NCBI GenBank assembly: GCA_963070105.1
Contig: OY718806.1
Span: forward strand, 7,895,865-7,959,864
Direction of reading: 5' to 3'
DNA: 64,000 nt
Source of the DNA: Litomosoides sigmodontis
Lineage: Eukaryota > Nematoda > Chromadorea > Rhabditida > Onchocercidae
The notes beneath the pieces are model-generated. The model did no database searches. It had not been told where the DNA came from and was given only the letters and a program-made list of their open reading frames with translations. Below, in pieces: positions 1-12,683 of this stretch (within the stretch, counting starts at the first letter, position 1; every line of letters starts with the position of its first letter). A program made the translations under genes and the position numbers.

Positions 1-83
1 CAACAACATATATAGCAACTCTCGATTATACGAATAATATTATTCGAATAAACTCTTCACAGCATTTGATAATAAAAACAATT

Positions 84-1693
84 TCATACAAAGTGACTAC
101 CAATAAATCGAAAAATATCTTCAATTGCTACCGCTGACGTTTCTTCGTGTTGATTAGTTCCCGCACTAACATAAGTTACATAAGGACACTTTTCATGTGT
201 CGTTTTGTCGTCTATCCGAAGTCCTATTTCAGCATGCGGAGTTGCGCGCCAGTCCTGTATTGCCGGTATCCAATCCATAACAGCCGCAGATGGTAAAGTG
301 AATATAGCATCCGTAAGACATATACACTTCAGTCTCTTCATCCACTCCTTCGACCAATAATTTTCTACCTTCAATTGAAATTTCAGTTGCAATAGAATGA
401 AGCAAGAAAATAGGCCTTATGATTTGTCAAAAAAATCCAACAAGATTTGTAAAACCTTACAATTCCAGCGATAACAGAGCCTCCAGCACTATGTGCAATC
501 ACTGCAATTGAGCTTGCTTTGGCTCTAGTAATATATGTTTTCCATACATTAATACCATGTTCGACGGGTGTTCTACTTCCCTGTAATTAATTTTATCTTC
601 AACAATAATAAAAGCACAGGCGGAAAATTAAATGAAAAGTTATTATCAGTTTCTTTATTAGCCAATTGCTTTCTGAACAGAACCATTTATCAGGAAAACA
701 TTCACGACCGCAGTTATTTGTAGAAAATAAAAGAAAATAACGAACTGGCAATTCTTCAAGAGGATAGCTGTTAGTTACATTCATATTGGTATTCATCACA
801 ACCACTCCCCAATCTCGATTGCTGCAGACCCTCAAATATGGCAGTTGCGATCCCATATTTAAGCTTTCATTCATTATAAGCCTAAAGAGAATTAATTAAT
901 TACATTTCCCCTCTAAGATATGATTTACAAATGAGTAAGCAAAAAGGGATAAAACGCGTTGCTTAAAAAACTTGAAAATTGTGTAAATCATAAGTTCGGA
1001 AGAATTCCTCGATGACGTTACAATACAGTCTGCAAATGTTATAATGCAAATATCTACCTTCTACTCCACTGCCCTGCACGAACGGCACCACTTCCATGTA
1101 TAAGTACAACGAGTTTTTCTTTCTGACACCAGCCTCTGCTAAGAAAAATGAATGCACTTCTCTTCTTGTCCGTATCGTCCAGCTACAGAAAAGTAGTAAT
1201 AGTAACGAGTTACTAGGCTAAGAAATTTGTTATATCCACTACTTTCTTCAAGCCGAAAACCTCAACTATTCTTCCACATGTTTTTTAGATAATTTTAGGG
1301 AGCAGAAAAAACAAAAGCATACATACTGTCTTTCCATATTGTACGGGGAATTTTCCATTATTCGATAAATTTCTTCAGTAACGGCTAAGCCGATCTTCTC
1401 ATAACTTTTCTGATCAATGAACTCATATTTTTTACCATTCTAAAACGAATTATTACTTGCAACATAAGCTTCTCATACCAGCATCAATCCAAAATATGCT
1501 TTCAACGTATTTTCTTATCAGGTTCTATTCTATAAAAGTAATTAAGTCGAACCTTGTCTCTCATAACGCCGTGATCATCAAAGTGGTAACCGAGTGCTTC
1601 CAGGCTTGGCTGCTTCACATTTTCCGGTTCAGAAGTAGTTGCTTCTAGAAATTTAACTTTTTCAAAAAAAGCGTGCAAGAACTTTGACATCAT
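84..1693 (-). CDS. FAM172A: FAM172A/ARB2A-like Arb2-domain protein
   Basis: Six exons on the minus strand (about 1693-1507, 1439-1323, 1182-1058, 881-779, 580-461, 369-84) encode a protein that follows vertebrate FAM172A end to end. Visible landmarks are LGYHFDDHG near the N-terminus, SYEKIG, LVVLIHGSGAVRAGQWSRR in the alpha/beta-hydrolase-like core, GVVVMNTNMN, a serine-nucleophile-like elbow IAVIAHSAGGSV, and YVSAGTNQHEETS near the C-terminus. The third exon is read in a different frame from its longest ORF, and only that frame carries the conserved HGSG segment. Family knowledge: Arb2 proteins act in heterochromatin/RNAi in fission yeast, and FAM172A in co-transcriptional splicing with Argonaute. 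Phase closes at all junctions except exon 1 to 2, where the only GT available gives the wrong phase; a small missed exon is possible. The start at 1693 is the first Met of that exon. Confidence 0.85.
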
Positions 1694-2790
1694 TAAAAAT
1701 CAGTTCTCATAAAAATTTCACATTAAAAATTAGTTCTCAGTAGGAATTATACGTCAAAATTATAATAATGTGGCTCTACAAGTTATTTCTCGTAAAAAAA
1801 ATAAGCTAGAAATGATTTAATTTAGTAACAAATTAAAAGTATATACCATATTTTGATTAAACTGAGTAAAACAAAATTCAATCAGCAGGAAAACGCAGAA
1901 CGAATGCTGATAAGGGATAAGCATAATGTTTTGTTGCAAAAAACTGCATATAGCACCGCCACATGAATAACTTTCGCGCATTTCAAAGAAACATTTGATT
2001 TATAATGAAACTTCAATTTAAGTAACTTGCCAGATTGTGAATGAAATGGATCCATGTTGTAGAAGTGTTAGACGATTCTTCTGAATCTTTAATTGGTCAA
2101 CAGATTTTGCTTCCCTGTTTAACTATTGCAGAAGCACTTCAAAGGGATGAAAACAAAACAAGCCACTACTACAAAAAATAGCGCCCAACCTATGAACCAA
2201 TCACTGTTAGCGCTTTAGAGAACACGACGAGAATCTATGCTCCACCCTCCACCCTCACGTCAAAAACGAAACCAATCATTTCATGCCCTGACCATTAAGT
2301 GATAAAACGTGACTGATGAACTTCTACGTAGGTCCTTGCTACATTGCTGAGTGAATGTCGGATTCAGACCACGGAAGTATGAAATGCTTTGATTTCTTCT
2401 TGGCACTCGTTTTATAACCAAATGCCATGACCATTAAGGAACGTAGTCATTCATTTCTTTGAAGTCTTATAATTTTAGTATTTCGGCAGTTCAACGTTTC
2501 ATCTACAATCCATTACGTGAATTTTTATTGTTTTTTATATCATAAACAGTTAAACCTGCGCTTTAACGAATCGTGCCCTCATTTTGCTGTAATCGTTGCA
2601 TTACAGAAGAAGGTGATCGGTTTTATCAACTTGATCAATGTTCAAATGGATTTTGAAGTATGAGTTAAATGAAATGCATTAATTAATTTTTATTGAACTG
2701 AATGAAGTGCAGAGAATAAAATAAATACGAGAAACAAGGAAATGATTGATACAAAGCAATGTAGAAACAAGTACCAAATTTATTTATAGT
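1694..2790. other. Intergenic region, no gene seen
   Basis: About 1.1 kb between the 5' end of the FAM172A-like gene and the 3' end of sorb-1; both are on the minus strand. I see only AT-rich sequence without conserved coding segments, so it should hold the promoter of the first gene and the 3' UTR of sorb-1. Confidence 0.5.
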
Positions 2791-5700
2791 TCAATTCCTT
2801 TCAACATAATTGCCTGGAAATGTTCCGAATTGACCTGTTCGTGGTAAAGTACCTGCAAAATTTGCTTATTGAAAAACTTTTTCGATAGAACTATATTGTG
2901 GAATGTCAAAAACTCTCCCTGAAATATACGATTTATCAATTTTACTCCTTTTAATTCCATCATGACAAATCACTATTTTTATTTTCACAGCTGTTTGGTC
3001 ATTTTGTGCAAATCTTTTCAATAACGACAACAACACTAAATGATAGATATTACGATCTTTTCAAAATATTTCATAGAAAAATCAAATTTTTCTATGATTT
3101 GAAAAATGACGAAAGATAGGAGCTCCGACTAACCGATGAACCAACCATCGTCGCATTTTTCAATGACGAAGACAATATCATTTTCTTGAAGCTCAAGTTC
3201 ATCTACATTTCTTGGTTTGTAGGCATACAAGACCCGATAACTGAAATAATAATCATTTTATGATTTATAGTATTACCTTCATTGGTCCGATCACATACGT
3301 CAACATTTCTTTATGAAACAAATTAAAAATGATTAATTAAACATTATTCGAAAATTTAGCGTTCCACTTGAGTCAGTTTGACGCATGGATTCAGTCTTCC
3401 ACTGCTAAATGAATTGTGGCACTAAGCGACCCTCTCCTCTAAATACAGCAGGACAATAGAGTAATGTAAAAGAGAAAAATTAACTTTTCCGCATTTTTGG
3501 GAATCAATCCAGAAAAATCTCTTTGACTGTGCCTTCTGTGCCATCCTTCCACTTCCGTTTTCTGATTTGTCCTTACTGTTACTGTTGGATTTGTGTCGCT
3601 ACAAATACAATCAATGAATTGGTTAGAACGAACTCTTCAAGGAAATGAATTTCACTTGTCATCTTATTTTACCTGTGCAAAGAAAAAGTTCAATAATGAG
3701 TATGCAATGCACCATCGATCAATCTATTCGATAGTGTAACGGAGGATTTCCTCTTTCTGTTCCGACAATGATGCACTGAACAGTTTCACTGTTACAAGAA
3801 AAGCCTATTTCAGATCTCTTCCTTAATCATTGACATTGAATCATGACTCATTCAACGCTTATGCTAAACAATTATAATGCAACAGAAATTGATATGAATT
3901 TTACTCATCGGGTGAAACTGGATCCATAAAGCTAGCAGACGATAACTTAGTGAGCCTGATTGAGGGAAAGAGAAATATATATATTAAAGTGGTTTAAGTT
4001 GAGTCTTAAGTTCTTGGTTAAAATAGCACTGATTCCGTTGATCATAAACAAGTAATAATAATAAGCGTACAAGTAAATTCATTAATCTGACAAAAAATGA
4101 TGGACGACGATTCGGCTCGATGTATAAGAAACATTTGGCTGGTTTATCCTCAAAAATTGTCGGTAATTGCTTCGGTAAAGCAGTAATTGTCGCTTGCCAG
4201 AAGCCTTCGATAACAGCATCTGATAAGGTATCTACGAATGTATGCCAAGCAAGTAATACAGGCACACTGTAATGTTTTACCATCAGGTAATAAATAATAC
4301 GATTCTTCAGTAGTCTCCAGCAGTATCCATGATCAAAATTTATTGTACGTAAGATACGTGCTAGTTGACGTCCAAATTTTTTGCATACCCAAATATTATA
4401 CATTGTATGATAACACTCGACAACCTGATCCAAAAATGTTACTAAAATAGTGTAAATTTGTTGTTCTACTGCATTCGTTATGAAACGTGGCCGAATAGCT
4501 AATGCCGTCGTCGCTATCTGTCGCTGTTGGTTATTTTCGGTAAAATAAGCTTGGATCAAATCACATTGTGTTTGTTGACATATTCGAATTTTATTTCGTA
4601 TTGAACGCCATGATTCTTGCAATGGATGTGCTTCTGTCACTGTCGAACACATGATCTAGTATGTGGTTGAAATAGTGATGAGATATCCTTATCAATTACT
4701 TGTCAAACAGATCTATGATCAGAATTATGAATGAACATCAACGATCACACTTCCCTTTGTATTATCCGTAAGTAAATTTAACCGATAATTCTGAAAACAT
4801 TTACATTTTTTTTTAAGTAAAATTTGTAGAAAAAATGAAAAATATGAATTATGAAATCACGGATCACGGCATAACTTTAAATCACTGAAATGAATTTCTT
4901 CCTCCGACGCGAAATTTTATCTCCTTGAGTATTGAATGGGAATGATCAGCAATGAGTGCTTTTAATGATAGCAAAAATTACAGAAAGCTGAGTTAAATTT
5001 AAACAGAAACACTAATACGAAGTACGGAGAATTTATTTTGCTTTACAAAGCTTCCATTGTCGACTAGCTCTAAAAAAATAAACAAGTGTAAGTCTTGAAA
5101 TGACAAATTACTGCTTTAAAAATTGCTGGAATTCGATCAACATTAAGGCAGCTTTCCGGTGTTTGGATTAGAAAGCGAACTAGCAACGATTGCTCGATCA
5201 AATCACAAATAAAGAAGCCTCATTAGGATACCGACCTTCTATTTCATTATCCGGGAAAGTTAAAACGTGATACTCACTAACAAGGTGATCAGACCTTACT
5301 GATTTATAGATTTCTGAGATGCAGCCTTCTACAAAGTGTCCAATATTTCAATACCTCATAACTGGTCCATCACCACGTCATTTTTAGTAACTTTTAACTG
5401 GCGATACTTGCTTGAAATATGTCACACTAGCGTGGCTTATGAAATTTTCATTATTCTACTACTTGATTCACCACTGAGTGCCTTTGCAAAGATGTTAGCA
5501 TATTTCATTACTTTTTAAAATCGATGATTAAAAAAGATTTAATGGAATTTTGAAAGAAAGTTGCAGAGATTCCAACTGAGACACCTTCTTTAAATGAACA
5601 CAAAATGAAAACTTATTGTATTTGAAAGCACTTAACAAGTGCTGTCTTTGTTCAAAACTTGTCTGCAACTTGAAATGTGCATTGAGTTAAAATGATTGCT

Positions 5701-8700
5701 ATTGGTAAGTCAAAAGTGCGAGAAAAAAAGGCAATTTCAGGTGAAGTTACTGAATAATGTTCTCGGAATTGAGTTCAATGATCATATAGTACACACTGGC
5801 TTGAAGTTAGCAAAGCAGTACCATGGAAAGAAACCATCTTAGGTCGATTGATATAGAAGAAAATAAAAAGTTGAGATCGGGAGGTTAGCAAACTGCCAGA
5901 AACATGTTGTGTTGTGTAACCCTTTAAAAAACACACAAAAAAGATCTGACTAGACAAGAATAGTGCAATTCATTAATCAAACATCCGGTGATTTTCCATG
6001 GGAGAGTTTTAAGAGGTGCAATAGTGTGTATGTAGTCTCGAGAAGTCTATGCAACCTCAATGCAGTAAAATTTTAAGTTTCATCAACAACAAGAAAAAAT
6101 AATGAATTCAAACTTGATATGCTAATATGAAATAACGCCTAAAAGGAGAGTATCAGTGAATTAAATAGGATTATAACTAATCTAATATACCGGAAACAAT
6201 GAAAATTCATCGGCTTCCATTCAGGCATTTTCATGCAAGTGGAAGTGGGTGATTAAAATTTCGCAGCAGAAAATTCTCCCAATGACTGTCTAATGTCAAA
6301 TGGAAAAACATCCTATGACAGACTAGTTAAATGTGACAACTGCAACTGAGAGGTGGAAGGAAGAAAGAAGAAAAGTTCGGAAATGAAGCATGAGAAAAAA
6401 ATGCTAATGTTGAAGAATAGCAAATATAAGAAAGAGTAATTTATTTGTTAGGATATTTTTCGCTTTTATTTGAAATAAGGAACAGTAGTGGCTGACTGAG
6501 GGGAAACGTCCCATTTTTCTTGTTTGCAAAATTATAATTCAACTAATAATTTTGTCATCGCTCATGAATAGGTAACATTTAACGTTGTCTTCTTCTAATT
6601 CATTCATTCCTTTGTACTAACTTACATGTCTGCTAGTCGCTTCGCAAAAAAAAAAAAAAAAAAAAAACTTCAGTTTAGTCGCATAATTATATTTATGATT
6701 GATTTTCCAAAATACCTCAAGTGATTTAGCAAATATATTTCAATTCTTCAATAGTTCATTCAATTTAGAATAAAACGGCTTTCAGTGAAGTACGGTTTTT
6801 CTCTCTTTTAATTGAAATAAACTGCTAGTATGAAATCAAATGCAATAATTTTTTGTGATTCATTTCACCGTTCGCATTTCAGTTTATGCTATCCCTCACC
6901 ATCCTGAAACTGGCAGCCAATTTTAATGTCAGTTGAAACTTTTAAGCAGATAATGTGTTATTTTCCAGCTTATAAAAGCTAAAAAATGGAAAATGTAATT
7001 TTAGGAAAAAATGTGTTTCTGCAAAAGCAGACGCGCATTACAATTGACGTTGAAAGGAAGCACCACAAGGATTCAATCAGTTTCTTTGTTTCTGGCAAGC
7101 TTTGCTTCCGCTCTTTTCACTCTTTCGGTGTATTGTAGTGGACGATGTATGAGGAACCTGTAGGAGTAGTATCGCTGTCCACCAGCTCATTCAATTAAAC
7201 CTGCCAGAAATTGATTGCATTCGAGGGTTGTTGAGTGATGTCAAAAGGATGACAAAAAATGAAGTATTGATTTATTATTAGCTGATTGCTAATATTCAGA
7301 GTGTTCTTTCCTTCCTCTTTTTCTGCTAAAGCAAAAAGCGACTAACAAATAGTGGAGAGAGAGAGGGAAAGAGAGAGAAAGAGAGAGAGAGGGAGGGAGA
7401 GGGAGGGAGAGGAAGAGGAAAAAGAGAAGCAGCACTGATTTAATGATTGCGAATAATACAATAAGGCAGGGAACTGATAGCAAGCAAAATTTTCCACTTC
7501 AAATTTTCGATTATAGTCACTTAGCGCTGCACTGTTTTTCTTTAAATGCCCCACCTCTTTTTTCTTTTTTTTGGATTATATAAAAATTGAAATCATTTGC
7601 ATCAATGTGACCGCTGACAGAAGCATTCAAATAAAGTATAGGTATATATCCTGGAATGTCAAATGGTCAAAACAAGTTTCGCAAACAACAAGTTGCCTGT
7701 AAATGAAGTGATTCAAGAAAAAATTAATAAAACATATCAGCACAGAATTATTGAAAAAAAAAATTTCTGACCAAAAGTTATTAAAATAACAAATGTTATG
7801 ATTACTGTTGCTTTGTTTACTTAATGCCTCATAAAGAATTCGATTTCACGCTTTGGCATTTTACCAAAAAGGAGTTGAACGTTTTGAGCGGTATTTATAA
7901 GGCTTATCTAGCAGAGTGTGAAATAAAATTCGCTTTACATAGATTTGCTCATTCGATCGTAAATGGTACCACATCACTTATATATTCTTCACAGAGAAAT
8001 AAAATTAAGCAATACAATCACCTCGCTCAATTTGAAGCAGTTTTTCGTCAAGCAAAGTAAATAGAAAGGAAAGATTGATATATAGATGATCTATAGATGA
8101 CCTATTTTACTGGATTTCAAACTTGACTTGTTTGATGTTAAAAGTGTTTAATTCTTTCTTTCAAATTCAAAAAAGTTGCAAAAAATAAAATAAAAAAGGC
8201 AATAAACCTGAACGGAGTAGTAGTGATGCGTGGTATTTTAGGCCTATCCGGTATTAGTGTTTCATGCTTGTTATGCAAATTGACTTCACATGCTTCATTT
8301 ACGTATGATTTAGGAAAAATTCCAGTTTGTCCATGAACGTTTTTACCCTCGATCCAATTGGCATCAATATTTCGTAAATGACGTAGCGTTTCACCCTGTC
8401 AGTTATCAATATACAATAAAGATTGATGACCTTTAACATCTAAAATTCCAAGTAACTCATAGAATATGCATTATAAGAATAAATAAATCAGTAAGGTCAA
8501 ATTTGCGAACTATCCTAGCAAACCTTTTTCAGCGACAGCTCATTCTTATTTCTGGCGGAAAACGGATACAAAGCAATCAGTTTTTTTTGCTCGCTCCCTT
8601 CATTATTGTCAATCTATAACTGTATTAACTTAAACTGACCATAATTTGAGTAAATTAATTCATGTTGATCTATTAAAATTTGAAATCTCACTCTACTAGT

Positions 8701-11700
8701 TGAAATATCTCATCTAATTCATTATGGAGCATGATTCGTGTCACAAACAGTACATGTTATGCTACTGTTAATTAGATAACTATTGTTTTGCTGAGAGAAA
8801 AAAACGTGAATAATTTCCCAACGGAAATACGAGTTTAATTAACAAAAACGCTACTTGTACATAGGAGGAAGGGAAAATGCCAATTTGACCATTATGTTCA
8901 CCTTCCATCCAGTTCATATCAACTATGCGACACATCCTTATCACATCACCACGATTAAATGATAATTCTCTAGAAATTAAGCAGTAAATTATGAGTTTTT
9001 AGAGCACGACACTTAATGAAATATCTTTCAATCGCACCAGCAAGTATATCACTTCGAATTTTCTGATTACTACAATCTTAATTGACTGACATGAATTAAA
9101 TATGATACAATTTTGATAGATTACTTACTGATTGCATCATAAAGAAAAAAAATTAAATCAGAATTGAAAAGCTTTGATTAAATTAGAAATGATTAAATCA
9201 AAGCATTACTTAGGATTGATAGCTTTGAAAGAGAAAAGTGCAGTACAACTTGTAACTTCTGGTTGTGATATTGGTTGAGGTGTAGTAGTACGTTTTGGAC
9301 GTCCAAATTCGTTGATCAATCCATTAAAGCGATCAAAATTTTTTTGAAGAGCCGGAGAAGCAGACGGCCTAAAGCTTTACCCTTCACTAGCTGTAAATCT
9401 ATCACTAATGTGAAATATCTTCCTAGCAAATAATTACAAGTTCATCTAGATATCCCTCGAACTTTGTCAACATCAGTTATCACTTAAAACTTGACTCAGC
9501 TTAGCTAGTACTAGTACCATAGTATAACTAGCAATAACCAAAACATCAGTTATGGCTACCGAAAACAACAAGTGTGAAGTAACATAAACAAACTGATTAA
9601 AATATTACAAATATAAATAGCTAAACCTTTAACATGATCACAACCGGATTTTTGAAACCTTCCTGCTGTAATAGATCGTAATCTGACCTACTTGATACTT
9701 ATTTAACACAATCGAAAGCAGAAGTGTTCTAATTAGATAATCAGTGATCATCTATCTCATGGAACATAGTCATTCTAGCAAGCATATTAAAATATAAGTG
9801 GAAGAACAATGATTACTAACACATATCCATGCCGTCGATTTCTCTGTTGCAGCAATTCTTCGGAAAGCTTTTCAACTTTCTGCCGGATAAGAACTTCATG
9901 CTTCGCAAGCTTCTGTGCCTTAGCCACATCACCTAATGACTGACCATTCACGTTTGGCCCATCTAATAATTAATATGCAGTTGAAACGTCAGCACTCGAA
10001 AATAAAGTCTTTCGATTTCCGATTAATGAATGATAAACTGCTCTCACATTACTTAGTTTTCACAGATTTGTGCACTTTCTTCATTAAATAACTAAAATTA
10101 TGAAATTTCTGCACTGTTTGCACCTAAGGAAGTCTTGATTCTAATTTGAAAACTGAAATTGATATTTGAAATGAGCAAGTCGAAAAATCATTAGTGTCAA
10201 GCATTAGCGGTAGACAGTGCAAAAGAATGCAAATATCTACGTTTGACGTTCAGCAGTGAGACGATAAATTCAAAAGCAGTAAGCTAAAATATCAAATAAT
10301 TCAAACAACGGATAGATTAGATAAGATAGAATGATGTGATAGTTTCATAATTCGTCGATATTTCGTTTCTGCTTTCTTGCGCAGCTTGCGGTGCTGCTAA
10401 ATAGTTGCAGAGAGTCGACTCATTTAGAATAATGAGTGAATAGACTAAACAGGTGAGTAATGGAAATATTTTGGAGATTGCACCCAACGACGATTGCTTA
10501 GTTAAGGAAATTATTTGCTGATGATAGTTAAGTACATATCCGATAAAGCATCGGTAGGCTTGTTCATCGTTCGAAATTTCCCTTCATTTCCATTTTAAAT
10601 TCAAAGTTGATAAAAAAAGCTGATCTTAGTCTGCCTGACATTACTTTTGTCCTCACTATGGTTTTATTGCTCAAAAGATTTGTCGGACTGAATCTGAATA
10701 TTTATCTACGATTCATTTCATATAAGTCAAGTAGAGGAATTGAAAACATGTTAAGTGAACAGGAAGGATAGACACACACACACACACACACACCTGGATT
10801 TGTGCACGGTGAGCAAAATGAACAGAGAGTTGTTGTTAAGTTGGTGAGACGTTTGTGGACACAAAAGCGGTCAGAAGTAAAAGGCGATGTTGGTGATATG
10901 TTATGACCTTTGCTTCCTCTGTTGCCGTTACTGTTATTTCCACAAGCTTCCAAGCAATCAACTAAACTTTGCAGATACATAACAGACTGATCTAGGCGTT
11001 CGATAATTGCTGTTGATTTGACAAGTTGAACAAGTTGCTCCGTGAAAGATTCCATGTGAATTCCCTTCATGTCCAGTGTTTTACAGAGATATTCAACCTC
11101 ACTCCACGACAAACTATGACAAGGCAAACCGCAGTGCAAACATCGTGACGGAGATGTTGTCAGTAAAGAAGGCACAATCGTTGTTGAATCCTTCTGTGCT
11201 CCTCGTTTACAATGCTGTTGAAACCGATAAGGTGGTAAGTGAAAATGCTGAGTTTTAGAGCGTTGTTGAGCAAAGCAGTTAGTGCTGTAATGATGTGACG
11301 ACGAGGATGATAAACGACAGCACGATGCAGCACCTAGCTCGTCGTGCCATCCAAGTTTCCATTCCTCAGCCGTACGATTGATGAACTCTGAAGATCGTTC
11401 CAGCTCGTTTGGGCTTTCTACATAACGTCCAACACTTTTGCTTCGTCTCCACTGAAAGTCATCGCTTTTGAGTGAATTTGTATGATCGTCAAGTTGAGGA
11501 TTCGGCGTCCAACATCCTGCAAACACTCATCTTTTAGCCTTTTCCCGGCCAAACAGGAATTATCATCGCAGGAATATGACAGGAACGGTCTAAAAAGACC
11601 GTTCCTGTCATAACAAATTTCAACCATGACGAACCGCCATATAAAAACACTCTTACTTACTTGTAGATTGGACTAGGTGGACTAGGATGGGACTAGGAGA

Positions 11701-12635
11701 GAATGTTCACTTACGGTTTATTCGTTGCACGGTTGACGCTGGAGTTGAGAGCTTTCTTCTTCGCTGGTACCTCAGCACTGGGGGATCTGAACAATTTTAT
11801 TTAGCTAAGAAACAATTGATTAACATCCCAAAAAAAAACCGTTCATTATACTCTCTTTTATCAAGTGCTATCACCCACCCATTCTAAATATGATAAATAA
11901 ATGGTAGGTCTAATTAGTGTCCGATACGGTAAAAAGAAGATAAAAGTGGAGGAAGTGCGATTAAAATGGTATTAGCGAAAAACTAATATAATATGGGCCT
12001 TATCACATTCAACTAAATTTCATCTATGCAACACAGAAATAAAATGCCTTACGCATGTATTCATTTTCAGTAATATTGCACTTTTTTAATTAATACAAGG
12101 AAATAGCGTACTTTTTTTTTGAAAATTTTTCTTTTTTAAATAATTTTACCATCGGAGAAAAGAATGGTTCCATACAAACAAGCAGAATTCTAAGACAAAA
12201 AAAAAGGTCAACCTACAATCTCTAATTAGCTGTGCAATAGACGACATTCACAACAACGCGCGATGACGATGACAAGCTGCAACTAATGCGATACGAACGT
12301 CCGTTCAATTTAGCTAACAGCACATAGATATGCGTGCCATGCAATGGCAGTATAAGCAAATATTACAAACGTCACCTCTCTCCTTTTGGGCATTTAAGCT
12401 TCAACAAATATGTGAAAAGATTTTGTAGTAATTTTCAAATCTTAATGTTAATGTCGTTGATGGGAAAGTACAGAAAAAGCGACAATGATAGCTACAGTTA
12501 TCTAGCTCTCAAATGACACTGCCTTTTGTGGATGGTTGCTTCCGAAGACTGCAACGAATTCTGGAAGTTCTCCACAAAAACAAATATTTGAAGAGCGCTT
12601 TTTCAACTCATGCAACCTCTCTAATATGACACACA

Positions 12636-12683
<48 letters not shown>

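Larger units (their letters stand above)
3957..8207 (-). other. Large sorb-1 intron (4.25 kb)
   Basis: Splice phase shows that exon 8395-8208 joins directly to exon 3955-3905 (AG plus G gives Arg). This is therefore one intron between the SH3-2 exon and the linker before SH3-3. It contains the intronless ORF at 3984-4652, a poly-A run at about 6643-6666 and a purine GA-rich tract at about 7350-7425. A 78-codon plus-strand ORF at 7824-8060 has no recognisable feature and I do not annotate it as a gene. Confidence 0.8.

Noticed and set aside
963..1157. Minus-strand ORF read in the track frame
   Set aside because: The shifted frame gives the conserved HGSGAVRAGQW segment of FAM172A, so the longest-ORF frame is wrong for this exon.
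7289..7554. Overlapping minus-strand ORFs rich in Ser, Leu and Pro
   Set aside because: They are translations of the GA polypurine tract in an intron, with no conserved feature.
7824..8060. 78-codon plus-strand ORF in a sorb-1 intron
   Set aside because: No motif, no splice context and no sign of conservation; kept only as a note.
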